Shown here: in pieces, positions 55,901-63,931 of the stretch | How the letters are laid out: the number at the start of each line of letters is the position of its first letter | Numbering within the stretch: position 1 is the first letter of the stretch | From: an uncultured Dokdonia sp. | GTDB taxonomy: Bacteria; Bacteroidota; Bacteroidia; Flavobacteriales; Flavobacteriaceae | DNA: 64,000 nt | Direction: 5' to 3' | Assembly: GCF_947492815.1 (NCBI RefSeq) | Contig: NZ_CANLOB010000016.1 | Location: forward strand, 55,061-119,060 | Notes under the pieces: model-generated | Told to the model about the DNA's origin: nothing | What the model saw: only the letters and a program-made list of their open reading frames with translations | Database searches by the model: none | Program-made: the position numbers and the translations under genes

Positions 55901-56037
55901 GCCTCTAAGGTATCTTTATCACCTAAAAACTCATCTGTCGGAATTTCTTCTACAAACTCATTCTGTCTTAGTGTTTCAACTAACGGGTTTCCGTTAAGCT
56001 CATCGACACTTTTCCAGTATTTCTTGTTTGATGACAT
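52957..56037 (-). CDS. actB: Alternative complex III subunit ActB (molybdopterin-type domain fused to ferredoxin domain)
   Basis: Large peripheral subunit passing electrons via iron-sulfur clusters. The 1026 residues: an N-terminal extension, then a twin-arginine signal [22 protein letters not shown] at about 48-70; a molybdopterin-oxidoreductase-like domain (about 80-730), which in ACIII is thought to lack the cofactor; and a ferredoxin domain (about 740-1000) with [50 protein letters not shown] and CSMCMQM, for four clusters. The 14-bp palindrome at 54482-54495 encodes A-F-A-K-A at about 515-519. It is between actA and actC. Confidence 0.95.
   Translation of the reverse strand: [1026 protein letters not shown]
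54482..54495. repeat. 14-bp palindrome copy 11 (coding)
   Basis: Exact GCTTTCGCGAAAGC in actB, encoding A-F-A-K-A inside the molybdopterin-like domain ([13 protein letters not shown]), in a region that appears variable. Confidence 0.92.
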
Positions 56038-56059
56038 ATAATTGATTTTATACTATTTG

Positions 56060-56078
56060 CACTTCGCTATGCTCAGTG
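56060..56078 (-). repeat. REP-like short repeat between actA and actB
   Basis: Minus-strand CACTGAGCATAGCGAAGTG, related to the copy in the trehalase gene (CTGAGC...AGTCGAAGTG type); its ends CACT/AGTG form an inverted repeat. It lies in the 76-nt gap before the actB ATG. Confidence 0.55.
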
Positions 56079-56113
56079 ACCTTATATTATACTTATTTAA
56101 AGTGGTGTCTTAA

Positions 56114-57409
56114 TTAATAATGACATTTACCACACTCAAGACCTCCCATTTGAGCTGCCGTAAGTTTATCAACCCCGTACTTTTTAGAAAGTTGCTCATG
56201 TATTTTTTCGTAATACGCGTTTCCTTCTACTTTTACGTTTGTTTCACGGTGACAATTAATACACCAGCCCATTGTAAGTGGTGCAAATTGCTCCATAATC
56301 TCCATTTCCTCTACAGGACCGTGACATTTCTGACACTCTACACCTGCCACACTTACGTGTTGTGAGTGATTAAAGTATGCGAAATCAGGAAGATTATGAA
56401 TACGCACCCACTCTACAGGTTTTGTCTCTCCCGTATATGATTGTGAAGCCTCATCCCAACCTACAGCTGCATATAACTTCTGAATCTCTTTATTATAATC
56501 TACTCCATATTCACTCTTACCTTCAGCTTGCGTATCAGCTGCCACTTCACCTATAGACTTATGACAGTTCATACATACATTTAATGAAGGGATACCAGAA
56601 TGCTTACTTACTCTTGCAGAAGAGTGACAATATTTACAATCTATCGCATTATCTCCAGCGTGAATTCTATGTGAGTAATGAATTGGTTGTACAGGAGCGT
56701 ATCCTTGGTCAACACCTACTTGAGACATCCACCCATATGCAAAATAAGCACTTCCTAAAAGAAGGAAAATCACAGACACCAATACTAAGAATTGATTCTC
56801 AACAAACGATTCCCAAAGTGGTTTACGAACCCCTTCTTTCTCTACCTCGATACCTTGTGCTTCTGCAAATTTCTTAAGTGTATTTTTTACAATAAATAAC
56901 ACTCCTACAAGAAGCAATAGCATTAATCCTAAAATAGAAAGAATAATTTCATTTGAGACACCGCCTCCACCTTTAGTAGAACTTGATTCATCATCAACAA
57001 TAACTGGCGGTTCTGGCACAGGAGTATTTGTATACGCAAGTATATTACTAATATCTGCATCGGTAAGAGCAGGGAAAGCATTCATTACTTTCTGTCCATT
57101 CTCTTCATACACTTTTACAGCCCTAGCATCTCCTGCATTGATAAGTCCTTGCGAGTTTCTGATCCATTTTCCTAACCATTCGTAATCTTCTTCATATTTT
57201 TCGACTACTCCAAAAAGCGCAGGTCCCGTCATAGGCTTATATAGCTTATGACAAGCAGCACAATTGGTTTTAAATAATGCTTTCCCAGCATCTGCATCAC
57301 CAGTAGTGGCATCTATCTGAGCAAAAAGGGAAGAAGAAAAAGCGAGCAAAAATGCTGCGCATAGTGTGATAATTCTCGAAAATGAGTTACGGCGATTCAC
57401 CTGTATCAT
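56114..57409 (-). CDS. actA: Alternative complex III subunit ActA, hexahaem cytochrome c
   Basis: Periplasmic multihaem cytochrome of ACIII. The 431 residues have a signal peptide (to LFAQ), an N-terminal monohaem cytochrome c domain with CAACH, a membrane helix (about 155-175), a second helix (about 205-225), and a pentahaem part with CKYCH, CMNCH, CQKCH, CINCH and CGKCH, the last at the C-terminus: six CxxCH motifs in all. Pentahaem ActA with a fused N-terminal cytochrome domain is a known variant in Bacteroidota. It is the first gene of the operon actABCDEF-ctaC-ctaD. Confidence 0.95.
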   Translation of the reverse strand: MIQVNRRNSFSRIITLCAAFLLAFSSSLFAQIDATTGDADAGKALFKTNCAACHKLYKPMTGPALFGVVEKYEEDYEWLGKWIRNSQGLINAGDARAVKVYEENGQKVMNAFPALTDADISNILAYTNTPVPEPPVIVDDESSSTKGGGGVSNEIILSILGLMLLLLVGVLFIVKNTLKKFAEAQGIEVEKEGVRKPLWESFVENQFLVLVSVIFLLLGSAYFAYGWMSQVGVDQGYAPVQPIHYSHRIHAGDNAIDCKYCHSSARVSKHSGIPSLNVCMNCHKSIGEVAADTQAEGKSEYGVDYNKEIQKLYAAVGWDEASQSYTGETKPVEWVRIHNLPDFAYFNHSQHVSVAGVECQKCHGPVEEMEIMEQFAPLTMGWCINCHRETNVKVEGNAYYEKIHEQLSKKYGVDKLTAAQMGGLECGKCHY

Positions 57410-57501
57410 AATTGGTATTGAATTAGCTTCAAAAATTTGGCACGATTATTACAATATAACTGCTGTTAATAAACTGTTAACCGAGCACTTCAAATCGTAT
57501 G

Positions 57502-57509
57502 CAAAAATA
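57502..57509 (-). promoter_or_regulatory. Candidate -7 element for act-cta operon
   Basis: Minus-strand TATTTTTG, 93 nt before the actA ATG; TTTG further upstream is 27 nt away, too far for the -33. Partial support. Confidence 0.35.
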
Positions 57510-57604
57510 ATACTTAGAACTCATTTTTGAAGAATGCAAAAGCGCTAGTTTTTAATTTATAATAATTCTAAATAACAAATTATTCTATTTTTCGTTTATT
57601 CATT

Positions 57605-57612
57605 TACCTTTG
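57605..57612 (+). promoter_or_regulatory. Candidate -7 element for SPOR gene
   Basis: TACCTTTG on the plus strand, a match to TAnnTTTG, 22 nt before the ATG. No TTG at -33. Confidence 0.45.
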
Positions 57613-57634
57613 CCATGCAAATTATATTTTTAAT

Positions 57635-58027
57635 ATGAGAATACACCCTAACATTAAAGCACTTACATTCACTATTTTTCTTTCTTTTTACGCTTTCGCG
57701 AAAGCGCAAACAGCACAAGTAAACATTACACAAGATGCCAAAATCCCTCAATTACTTGAATTAAAGAATGAATTAAGTAACGATAACGAACTTGGAGATC
57801 ACTATAAAATTCAAATTTATTCTGGAAATGCCACACAAGCAGGAACTATCTTAAAACGTTTTAAAAATAAGGTAGGCACTTGGAAATCAGATATAGAATA
57901 TGAAACCCCAAATTACAAAGTGTGGGTAGGCAGTTTTAGAAACAGACTTGAAGCAGACAGAGCTCTTATACAAATCAAAAAAGAGTTTCCTAACGCTTTA
58001 ATTTTTAAGCCTGACCCTAAGAGATAA
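57635..58027 (+). CDS. Exported SPOR-domain protein
   Basis: Periplasmic protein of 130 residues with a signal peptide ending YAFAKA-QT (residues 19-24) and a C-terminal SPOR domain (about 57-125; HYKIQIYSGNATQAGTILKRF ... YKVWVGSFRNRLEADRALIQIKKEFPNAL). SPOR domains bind glycan strands lacking stem peptides at division sites (established for the family). The AFAKA of the cleavage site is encoded by the 14-bp palindrome. It is a single-gene unit between actA (divergent) and infB (convergent). Confidence 0.9.
   Translation: MRIHPNIKALTFTIFLSFYAFAKAQTAQVNITQDAKIPQLLELKNELSNDNELGDHYKIQIYSGNATQAGTILKRFKNKVGTWKSDIEYETPNYKVWVGSFRNRLEADRALIQIKKEFPNALIFKPDPKR
57692..57705. repeat. 14-bp palindrome copy 12 (coding)
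   Basis: Exact GCTTTCGCGAAAGC, extended by C/G each side, encoding A-F-A-K-A at residues 20-24 of the SPOR protein, at the signal-peptidase site, as in copy 3. Confidence 0.92.
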
Positions 58028-58067
58028 AAAAAGACAAAAACACATAGAGATTACCATCTCATCATTA

Positions 58068-58101
58068 AAAAAGCCTTTCTAGAATTCTAGAAAGGCTTTT
58101 T
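58068..58101. terminator. Bidirectional terminator between SPOR gene and infB
   Basis: A 34-bp perfect palindrome with arms AAAAAGCCTTTCTAGAA, A-run before and T-run after on both strands. It lies 40 nt after the SPOR stop and 28 nt after the infB stop on the other strand. Confidence 0.88.
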
Positions 58102-58129
58102 CATTTATTATAGTTATGCTGTTATGATC

Positions 58130-60916
58130 TTACTTAAGCTTCTTCTTAACGGCCACTTCTTGGAAAGCTTCGATTACATCATCGATCTTGATATCATTAT
58201 AGTTTTTAATTTGCATACCACAATCATATCCTTTACTCACCTCTTTTACATCATCTTTAAAACGCTTAAGGGTTGATAACTCACCTGTATAAACAACTAC
58301 AGCATCACGTATAATACGTATACTAGAGTTTCTAAAGATTTTACCATTAGTTACCATACAACCTGCGATCGTCCCAACTTTAGAGATTTTGAAAGTTTCA
58401 CGTATCTCTGCAGTTCCTGTGATTTCTTCACGCATTTCTGGAGACAACATTCCCTCCATTGCATCTTTAAGATCATTAATCGCATCGTATATAATTGAGT
58501 ACATACGGATATCGATTTCCTCCTTGTCTGCCACTTGCCTAGCATTACCTGCTGGTCTTACGTTAAATCCAATAATAATCGCATCAGACGCTGAAGCTAG
58601 CAACACATCACTTTCTGTAATAGCCCCTACTCCTTTATGAATGATATTTACCGCAATCTCTTCGGTAGATAGTTTTTGGAAACTATCTGTAAGTGCCTCT
58701 ACAGAACCATCCACATCTCCCTTAAGGATAATATTAAGCTCTTTAAAGTCTCCTAATGCAATACGTCTTCCAATCTCATCAAGTGTAATATGACGTTGCG
58801 TACGAACACTTTGCTCACGTTGTAGCTGTGTACGTTTAGAAGCGATATCTTTCGCTTCACGCTCATCATCCATTACATTAAATTTATCTCCCGCTTGTGG
58901 CGCACCATCAAGACCAAGTACAGACACTGGAGTTGACGGTCCAGCCTCTTTAATTTTCTTACCACGTTCATCGTGCATTGCTTTTACCTTACCAGAACAT
59001 GTTCCAGCCAATAGGTAATCTCCAACACGAAGTGTTCCTCCTTGTACAAGAACAGTAGATACATATCCACGTCCTTTATCCAAGAATGCCTCCACTACTG
59101 TACCAACAGCATTTTTCTGAGGGTTTGCTTTCAACTCTAATAATTCTGCTTCAAGCAATACTTTTTCTAAAAGTTCATTAACCCCTAATCCAGTTTTAGC
59201 AGAGATATCATGAGATTGAATTTTACCTCCCCAATCTTCTACTAATAAGTTCATAGCCGCCAATCCTTCTTTAATTTTTTCAGGATTTGCTGTAGGCAAG
59301 TCTACTTTATTTATAGCAAACACGATAGGCACTCCCGCTGCTTGCGCATGGGCTATTGCCTCCTTTGTTTGCGGCATGATATCATCATCTGCAGCGACAA
59401 CAATAACTGCTATATCTGTTACTTGAGCACCACGTGCACGCATCGCCGTAAAGGCTTCGTGACCCGGTGTATCTAAGAAAGCCATTTTTTGACCGCTTTC
59501 TAATGTCACTCCATACGCACCAATATGCTGCGTAATTCCTCCACTCTCACCTGCTATTACGTTTTCACTACGCACATAATCAAGGAAAGATGTTTTACCA
59601 TGATCTACGTGACCCATAACAGTTACAATAGGCGCTCTTTCTAATAAATCTTCAGGAGCATCCTCTACTTCAACAATAGCCTCTTCCAGATCTGCAGTAA
59701 CAAACTCTACTGTATATCCAAACTCATCTGCAACAATAGTAAGTGTCTCTGCATCCAAACGCTGATTCATCGTTACCATCATTCCCAAAGACATACATGC
59801 CGAAATAATACCTGTCACAGGCACATCCATCATGATCGCAACTTCACTTACCGTAACAAATTCTGTTACTTTAAGGATTTTACTTTCTATTTCCTGAGCA
59901 GCAAGTTCTCCTTCTGTTTTTTGACGGTGTTGATCTCTCTTATCTCTACGATATTTTGCACCTTTTCCTTTATTAGATTTCCCTTGAAGTTTCTCAAGAG
60001 TTTCTCTAATTTGCTTTTGCACTTCTTCTTCAGTAGGCTCTACTTTAGCTACTGCTGGTTTACGCTTATTATTTCCGCGACCACGGTTTCCACCATTTCT
60101 AGAACCTCCTCCAGAGTTGGAATTATTACCACCTCCTGGTTTTGTAATTCGCTTACGACGTTTTTTCTTAGCATCGTCAGCACTTTCTTTTTTCTTCTTT
60201 TCAGGTTTCTTGAATTGAGTAAGATCAATTTTTTGCCCTGTAAAGTTAGGTCCGTCTAATTTTTTATAGTCTGTCTTAATTACTTCATCCCCTAATCTAA
60301 CTGGAGTATCGGCAGCTGCTTCAGTTTTGGGAGTTTGTTTTTTAGACACCTCTTTTTTAGGCGTTTCTTTTTTAACAGGAGCAACCTCCTTTTTCACAGG
60401 AGGCGCAGTTTCTTTTTTAGCAACAGGCTTCTCCACCTCTTTCTCCTTTACAGGTTTTTCAACCGGAGGAGTAACAACAGGCTTAGGAACCTCCACCTTT
60501 AGCTTAGCTTCGACAACTTCTTCCTTCTTAGGAGCTTCTTTTTGCTCCTGAACTTCAGTTTTCTTTGCCCCACCAAGGTCAATCTTACCTACTTGTTTTG
60601 GACCACTAAGGTTCACTTTTGCTTTTACCACTTCAGGCTTTTTAGCCTCTTGTTTTGCTTCGATTTCTTCTTCTCGAGCAATACGCAATGCCTCCTTCTC
60701 CTTGAGCTTTTCTACAGCGACTTCCTTAGAAGCTACTTTTTTACTAGCGTCTGTCTGAAACTCATCCGAAAGTACATTATAAATCTCTTGAGAGATTTTT
60801 GTAGTCGGACGCGCCTCTATCTCGATACCTTTAGAGTCTAAATACTCTACGGCACGATCCAGAGAAATGTTGAGTTCCCTTAACACCTTATTTAATCGCA
60901 TTGTTGCTGCTGCCAT
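58130..60916 (-). CDS. infB: Translation initiation factor IF-2
   Basis: GTPase that brings fMet-tRNA to the ribosome. The 928 residues: IF2_N segments at the start ([25 protein letters not shown]), a long Lys/Glu/Pro/Val-rich linker (about 70-330), then G domain with G1 [10 protein letters not shown]3 DTPGHEAF, G4 NKVD and the C-terminal domains ending in KKKLK. It is the last gene of rimP-nusA-infB with a terminator 29 nt after the stop. Confidence 0.98.
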   Translation of the reverse strand: MAAATMRLNKVLRELNISLDRAVEYLDSKGIEIEARPTTKISQEIYNVLSDEFQTDASKKVASKEVAVEKLKEKEALRIAREEEIEAKQEAKKPEVVKAKVNLSGPKQVGKIDLGGAKKTEVQEQKEAPKKEEVVEAKLKVEVPKPVVTPPVEKPVKEKEVEKPVAKKETAPPVKKEVAPVKKETPKKEVSKKQTPKTEAAADTPVRLGDEVIKTDYKKLDGPNFTGQKIDLTQFKKPEKKKKESADDAKKKRRKRITKPGGGNNSNSGGGSRNGGNRGRGNNKRKPAVAKVEPTEEEVQKQIRETLEKLQGKSNKGKGAKYRRDKRDQHRQKTEGELAAQEIESKILKVTEFVTVSEVAIMMDVPVTGIISACMSLGMMVTMNQRLDAETLTIVADEFGYTVEFVTADLEEAIVEVEDAPEDLLERAPIVTVMGHVDHGKTSFLDYVRSENVIAGESGGITQHIGAYGVTLESGQKMAFLDTPGHEAFTAMRARGAQVTDIAVIVVAADDDIMPQTKEAIAHAQAAGVPIVFAINKVDLPTANPEKIKEGLAAMNLLVEDWGGKIQSHDISAKTGLGVNELLEKVLLEAELLELKANPQKNAVGTVVEAFLDKGRGYVSTVLVQGGTLRVGDYLLAGTCSGKVKAMHDERGKKIKEAGPSTPVSVLGLDGAPQAGDKFNVMDDEREAKDIASKRTQLQREQSVRTQRHITLDEIGRRIALGDFKELNIILKGDVDGSVEALTDSFQKLSTEEIAVNIIHKGVGAITESDVLLASASDAIIIGFNVRPAGNARQVADKEEIDIRMYSIIYDAINDLKDAMEGMLSPEMREEITGTAEIRETFKISKVGTIAGCMVTNGKIFRNSSIRIIRDAVVVYTGELSTLKRFKDDVKEVSKGYDCGMQIKNYNDIKIDDVIEAFQEVAVKKKLK

Positions 60917-60971
60917 AAACTGCTTTAATTTATTCTTTCCCTACTCTTGTTTATTATTCAAGTAGGACTTG

Positions 60972-62204
60972 TTATTCTTCAAATTCTTCTTTGAGAATAC
61001 GCATTACGTCAAGAACTGTTTCTTCTTCTAAGTCTGTACGTCTTACTAAATCATCTACATCTTGCTCTAAGATACTTCTTGCAGTATCAAATCCAATTTT
61101 TGCAAATGCTTCAATAATCCATCCTTCGATCTCATCAGAGAATTCAGTAAGCTCTACATCTTCCTCTACGCCTTCACGATATACATCTATCTCATATCCA
61201 GTTAATTGACCTGCAAGACGAATATTATGTCCTCCACGACCAATTGCTTTACTAACTTCTTCCGGCTTCAAATATACTTGAGCCGTTTTATTTTCATCAT
61301 CTAGTTTTAAACTAGTGATACGTGCCGGACTTAACGCACGGCTTATATATAGATTAAGATTATTTGTATAATTAATCACATCTATATTCTCATTTCCTAA
61401 TTCACGTACAATCCCATGGATACGAGATCCTTTCATTCCTACACATGCCCCAACTGGATCGATACGATCATCATACGAATCTACAGCTACTTTGGCTTTT
61501 TCACCTGGGATACGTACTACTTTCTTTATTGTAATTAAACCATCAAATACTTCTGGTATCTCTGATTCAAATAATTTTTCCAAAAATACAGGAGCTGTAC
61601 GAGACATAATAATTGAAGGCTTATTTCCTTTCAACTCTACACTTTCAATAACTCCTCTTACATTTTCTCCTTTTCTAAAGAAATCAGATGGAATCTGACG
61701 ATCTTTAGGAAGGATAATTTCATTTCCTTCATCATCCAGCAAAATAATAGCCCTATGTCTTATATGATGCACCTCTGCTGTATACAACTCTCCTTCAAGC
61801 TCTTTAAACTGCTTGTAGATATTTGTGTTATCATGCTCATGAATCTTACTTATCAAGTTTTGACGTAACGCCAAAATAGAACGACGTCCTAAATCAATAA
61901 GCTTCACCTCTTCTGACACATCCTCACCAACCTCGAAATCCTCTTCAATTTTACGTGCATTTGTAAGGGATATTTCTGCATTATCATCTTCTACTTCACC
62001 ATCAGCTACCACTATACGGTTACGCCAAATTTCAAGATCTCCTTTATCAGGATTTATAATAATATCAAAATTATCGTCACTTCCAAAACGTCTTTTCAAT
62101 GTACTTCTAAAGACATCCTCTAAGATAGCCATTAGAGTTACACGATCTATTAATTTATCGTCCTTAAATTCCGAAAAAGAATCGATTAACGCTAAATTCT
62201 CCAT
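60972..62204 (-). CDS. nusA: Transcription termination/antitermination factor NusA
   Basis: RNA-polymerase-binding regulator of pausing and termination. The 410 residues have the NusA N-terminal domain, an S1 domain (about 130-200; YTAEVHHIRHRAIILLDDEGNEIILPKD), two KH domains (about 215-345; VGACVGMKGSRIHGIVREL and KAIGRGGHNIRLAGQLTG) and a short acidic C-terminal part. It is 12 nt after rimP and 55 nt before infB. Its transcript leader bears a terminator-like hairpin (62696-62717), which NusA itself could affect. Confidence 0.97.
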   Translation of the reverse strand: MENLALIDSFSEFKDDKLIDRVTLMAILEDVFRSTLKRRFGSDDNFDIIINPDKGDLEIWRNRIVVADGEVEDDNAEISLTNARKIEEDFEVGEDVSEEVKLIDLGRRSILALRQNLISKIHEHDNTNIYKQFKELEGELYTAEVHHIRHRAIILLDDEGNEIILPKDRQIPSDFFRKGENVRGVIESVELKGNKPSIIMSRTAPVFLEKLFESEIPEVFDGLITIKKVVRIPGEKAKVAVDSYDDRIDPVGACVGMKGSRIHGIVRELGNENIDVINYTNNLNLYISRALSPARITSLKLDDENKTAQVYLKPEEVSKAIGRGGHNIRLAGQLTGYEIDVYREGVEEDVELTEFSDEIEGWIIEAFAKIGFDTARSILEQDVDDLVRRTDLEEETVLDVMRILKEEFEE

Positions 62205-62216
62205 ATCAACATATTG

Positions 62217-62681
62217 TTAAAATTTAATCATCACTTTTGCTTCTACTATATTTTCATAAGGAATTACTTCTGTTTTTTGAACAGTCACTTTTCCTTTACC
62301 AACCGGTTTAGGCTCTCTCGCTTTCCAAGTTAATGTTACATTTTCATCTGTAACTTCTTCCAGCGTTCCTTCTAATTTTACACCTGCATTGGTTTTTATT
62401 TCCAGAGAACGACCTAAGTTCTTTTTATACTGTCGCTGTTGCTGAAGAGGGGTTGTTGCTCCAACAGACATTACTTCTAAAGAAAAATCTTCTTCTTCTC
62501 TATCTAAATTGTGCTCTACTTTTCTACTTACAGCGATACAATCCTGAACAGTAACTCCCTGATCACCATCTATTGTGACCTTAATTTCGTTGTTACCTTG
62601 TATGTCTAAACTTATCAAAAAAAGTGATGGATTTTCATCCATTGCTTCTTGAAGAAGTTGGGTTACTTTTTCTCTCAACAT
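62217..62681 (-). CDS. rimP: Ribosome maturation factor RimP
   Basis: Small-subunit assembly factor. The 154 residues have the DUF150/RimP fold: N-terminal domain (SLFLISLDIQGNNEIKVTIDGDQGVTVQDCIAVSRKVEHNLDREEEDFSLEVMSVGATTPL read as the conserved core) and an SH3-like C-terminal domain (KLEGTLEEVTDENVTLTW). It starts the rimP-nusA-infB operon, as in many bacteria. Confidence 0.96.
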   Translation of the reverse strand: MLREKVTQLLQEAMDENPSLFLISLDIQGNNEIKVTIDGDQGVTVQDCIAVSRKVEHNLDREEEDFSLEVMSVGATTPLQQQRQYKKNLGRSLEIKTNAGVKLEGTLEEVTDENVTLTWKAREPKPVGKGKVTVQKTEVIPYENIVEAKVMIKF

Positions 62682-62695
62682 CTTTGCCTATAAAA

Positions 62696-62717
62696 AGAGG
62701 GGACCGCTGTCCCCTCT
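62696..62717 (-). promoter_or_regulatory. Terminator-like hairpin in rimP-nusA-infB leader (possible attenuator)
   Basis: Minus-strand hairpin AGAGGGGA / TCCCCTCT with a 6-nt loop, GC-rich, followed directly by TTTTT and then, 15 nt after the stem, the rimP ATG. No minus-strand gene ends upstream (the next gene is divergent), so it lies in the operon's own leader and not after another gene. It fits an intrinsic terminator used for attenuation. Confidence 0.6.
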
Positions 62718-62739
62718 ATACTCGTTTCTTTCAATGGTG

Positions 62740-62747
62740 CAAATGTA
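62740..62747 (-). promoter_or_regulatory. Candidate -7 element for rimP-nusA-infB
   Basis: Minus-strand TACATTTG, a match to TAnnTTTG, 22 nt upstream of the leader hairpin. No -33 TTG seen. Confidence 0.4.
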
Positions 62748-62850
62748 ATACAAATTATCCATTTATAAAAGTCTATTAAACTGCTTATTATTTTGTAAAT
62801 TGAAGACGGTTACTATTTTGAACATAGTTATTCACAAAAACCCCATACAT

Positions 62851-63687
62851 ATGATTAAAAAAATACTTGTCCCCACAGATTTTTCAGAACAAGCAGAAAA
62901 TGCCTTACGTGTTGCTGCAGATCTCGCTAGAAAGTATGGAAGTGAAATCAATTTACTACACATGCTTGAACTCCCTATGCAACTTGTAGATGGTGCTACT
63001 GGAGGTGCTAAAAGCGATCTTCCAGAAGCTATATTCTTTATGAAATTAGCACATCAAAAATTTGAAAATATGATGAGTGCTCCTTTCCTAGATGGTATTA
63101 CCGTACATGAAACTGCCGAATTTGATGGTGCCTTTGAAGGTATTATGGAATACACAGAAAAATACGAAGCAGACCTAATTGTTATGGGATCACACGGCGC
63201 TACAGGACTTCAAGAATTACTCATTGGATCTAACACAGAAAAAGTAGTTCGTAATTCAAAAGTACCCGTACTCGTCATCAAAAGACGCCATGAAAACTTT
63301 GCTATTGAGAAATTTATTTATGCAACCAATTTTAAAGAAGAGAACCACACTTCTTTCAAACAAGCCTTTTCTTTTGCAAAAGACAATGATGTAAAATTAC
63401 ACATGCTTTATATAAATACCCCAAACAACTTTCACACAACGCATGAAATAGAAGCAAAAATGAAAGTTTTTATGGAGAAAGAACCAGCATGTACCGATTA
63501 CACCTTAAACATTTACAATGATGACTCTGTAGAAAAAGGCATTCTTCACTTTGCAGAAACTATAGGATCTGGATTGGTTGGTATCGGAACTCATGGAAGA
63601 AGTGGTCTTGCTCATTTTTTAAACGGCTCTCTTAGTGAAGGTCTCGTAAATCATGCGCAACGACCCGTTATTACGTTTAAGATATAG
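62851..63687 (+). CDS. Universal stress protein, tandem UspA domains
   Basis: Cytoplasmic stress protein, 278 residues from the ATG at 62851 (MIKKILVPTDFSEQAENAL), which gives the standard UspA opening; an extended frame from 62800 adds an unlikely N-terminus. Two UspA units follow one another: the first (1-148) ends GSHGATGLQELLIGSNTEKVVRNSKVPVLVI, an ATP-binding G-x2-G-x9-G-S/T type motif; the second (about 155-278) has GTHGRSGLAHFLNGSLSEGLVNHAQRPVITF. It is divergent from rimP. Confidence 0.92.
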   Translation: MIKKILVPTDFSEQAENALRVAADLARKYGSEINLLHMLELPMQLVDGATGGAKSDLPEAIFFMKLAHQKFENMMSAPFLDGITVHETAEFDGAFEGIMEYTEKYEADLIVMGSHGATGLQELLIGSNTEKVVRNSKVPVLVIKRRHENFAIEKFIYATNFKEENHTSFKQAFSFAKDNDVKLHMLYINTPNNFHTTHEIEAKMKVFMEKEPACTDYTLNIYNDDSVEKGILHFAETIGSGLVGIGTHGRSGLAHFLNGSLSEGLVNHAQRPVITFKI

Positions 63688-63764
63688 TTTCAACAAATAT
63701 CTTAAGTATTTACGGCACGTTACTCAGCACTACTTATCATACTTTTAACAGTACGTTTTCTTGG

Positions 63765-63784
63765 TACGCTTTCGCGAAAGCGTA
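63765..63784. repeat. 14-bp palindrome copy 13
   Basis: Exact core 63768-63781 with TAC/GTA flanks (20 bp), 80 nt after the universal stress protein stop codon. The 244-nt stretch from 63688 to 63931 holds no other feature I can support apart from the likely end of the insertion sequence. Confidence 0.9.
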
Positions 63785-63931
63785 TACAATGACACATGCT
63801 AAATACATATAAAAGCCGATGCAAAAATCATAAAGCTGTTAATTAGTTATATTGACGCCCTAGAGTTTCCTTGGATCATTCCTAAAAGTTGTGTGTGAAT
63901 TAAAATAGAAGTTGGATTTTTGTAAAAAAAA

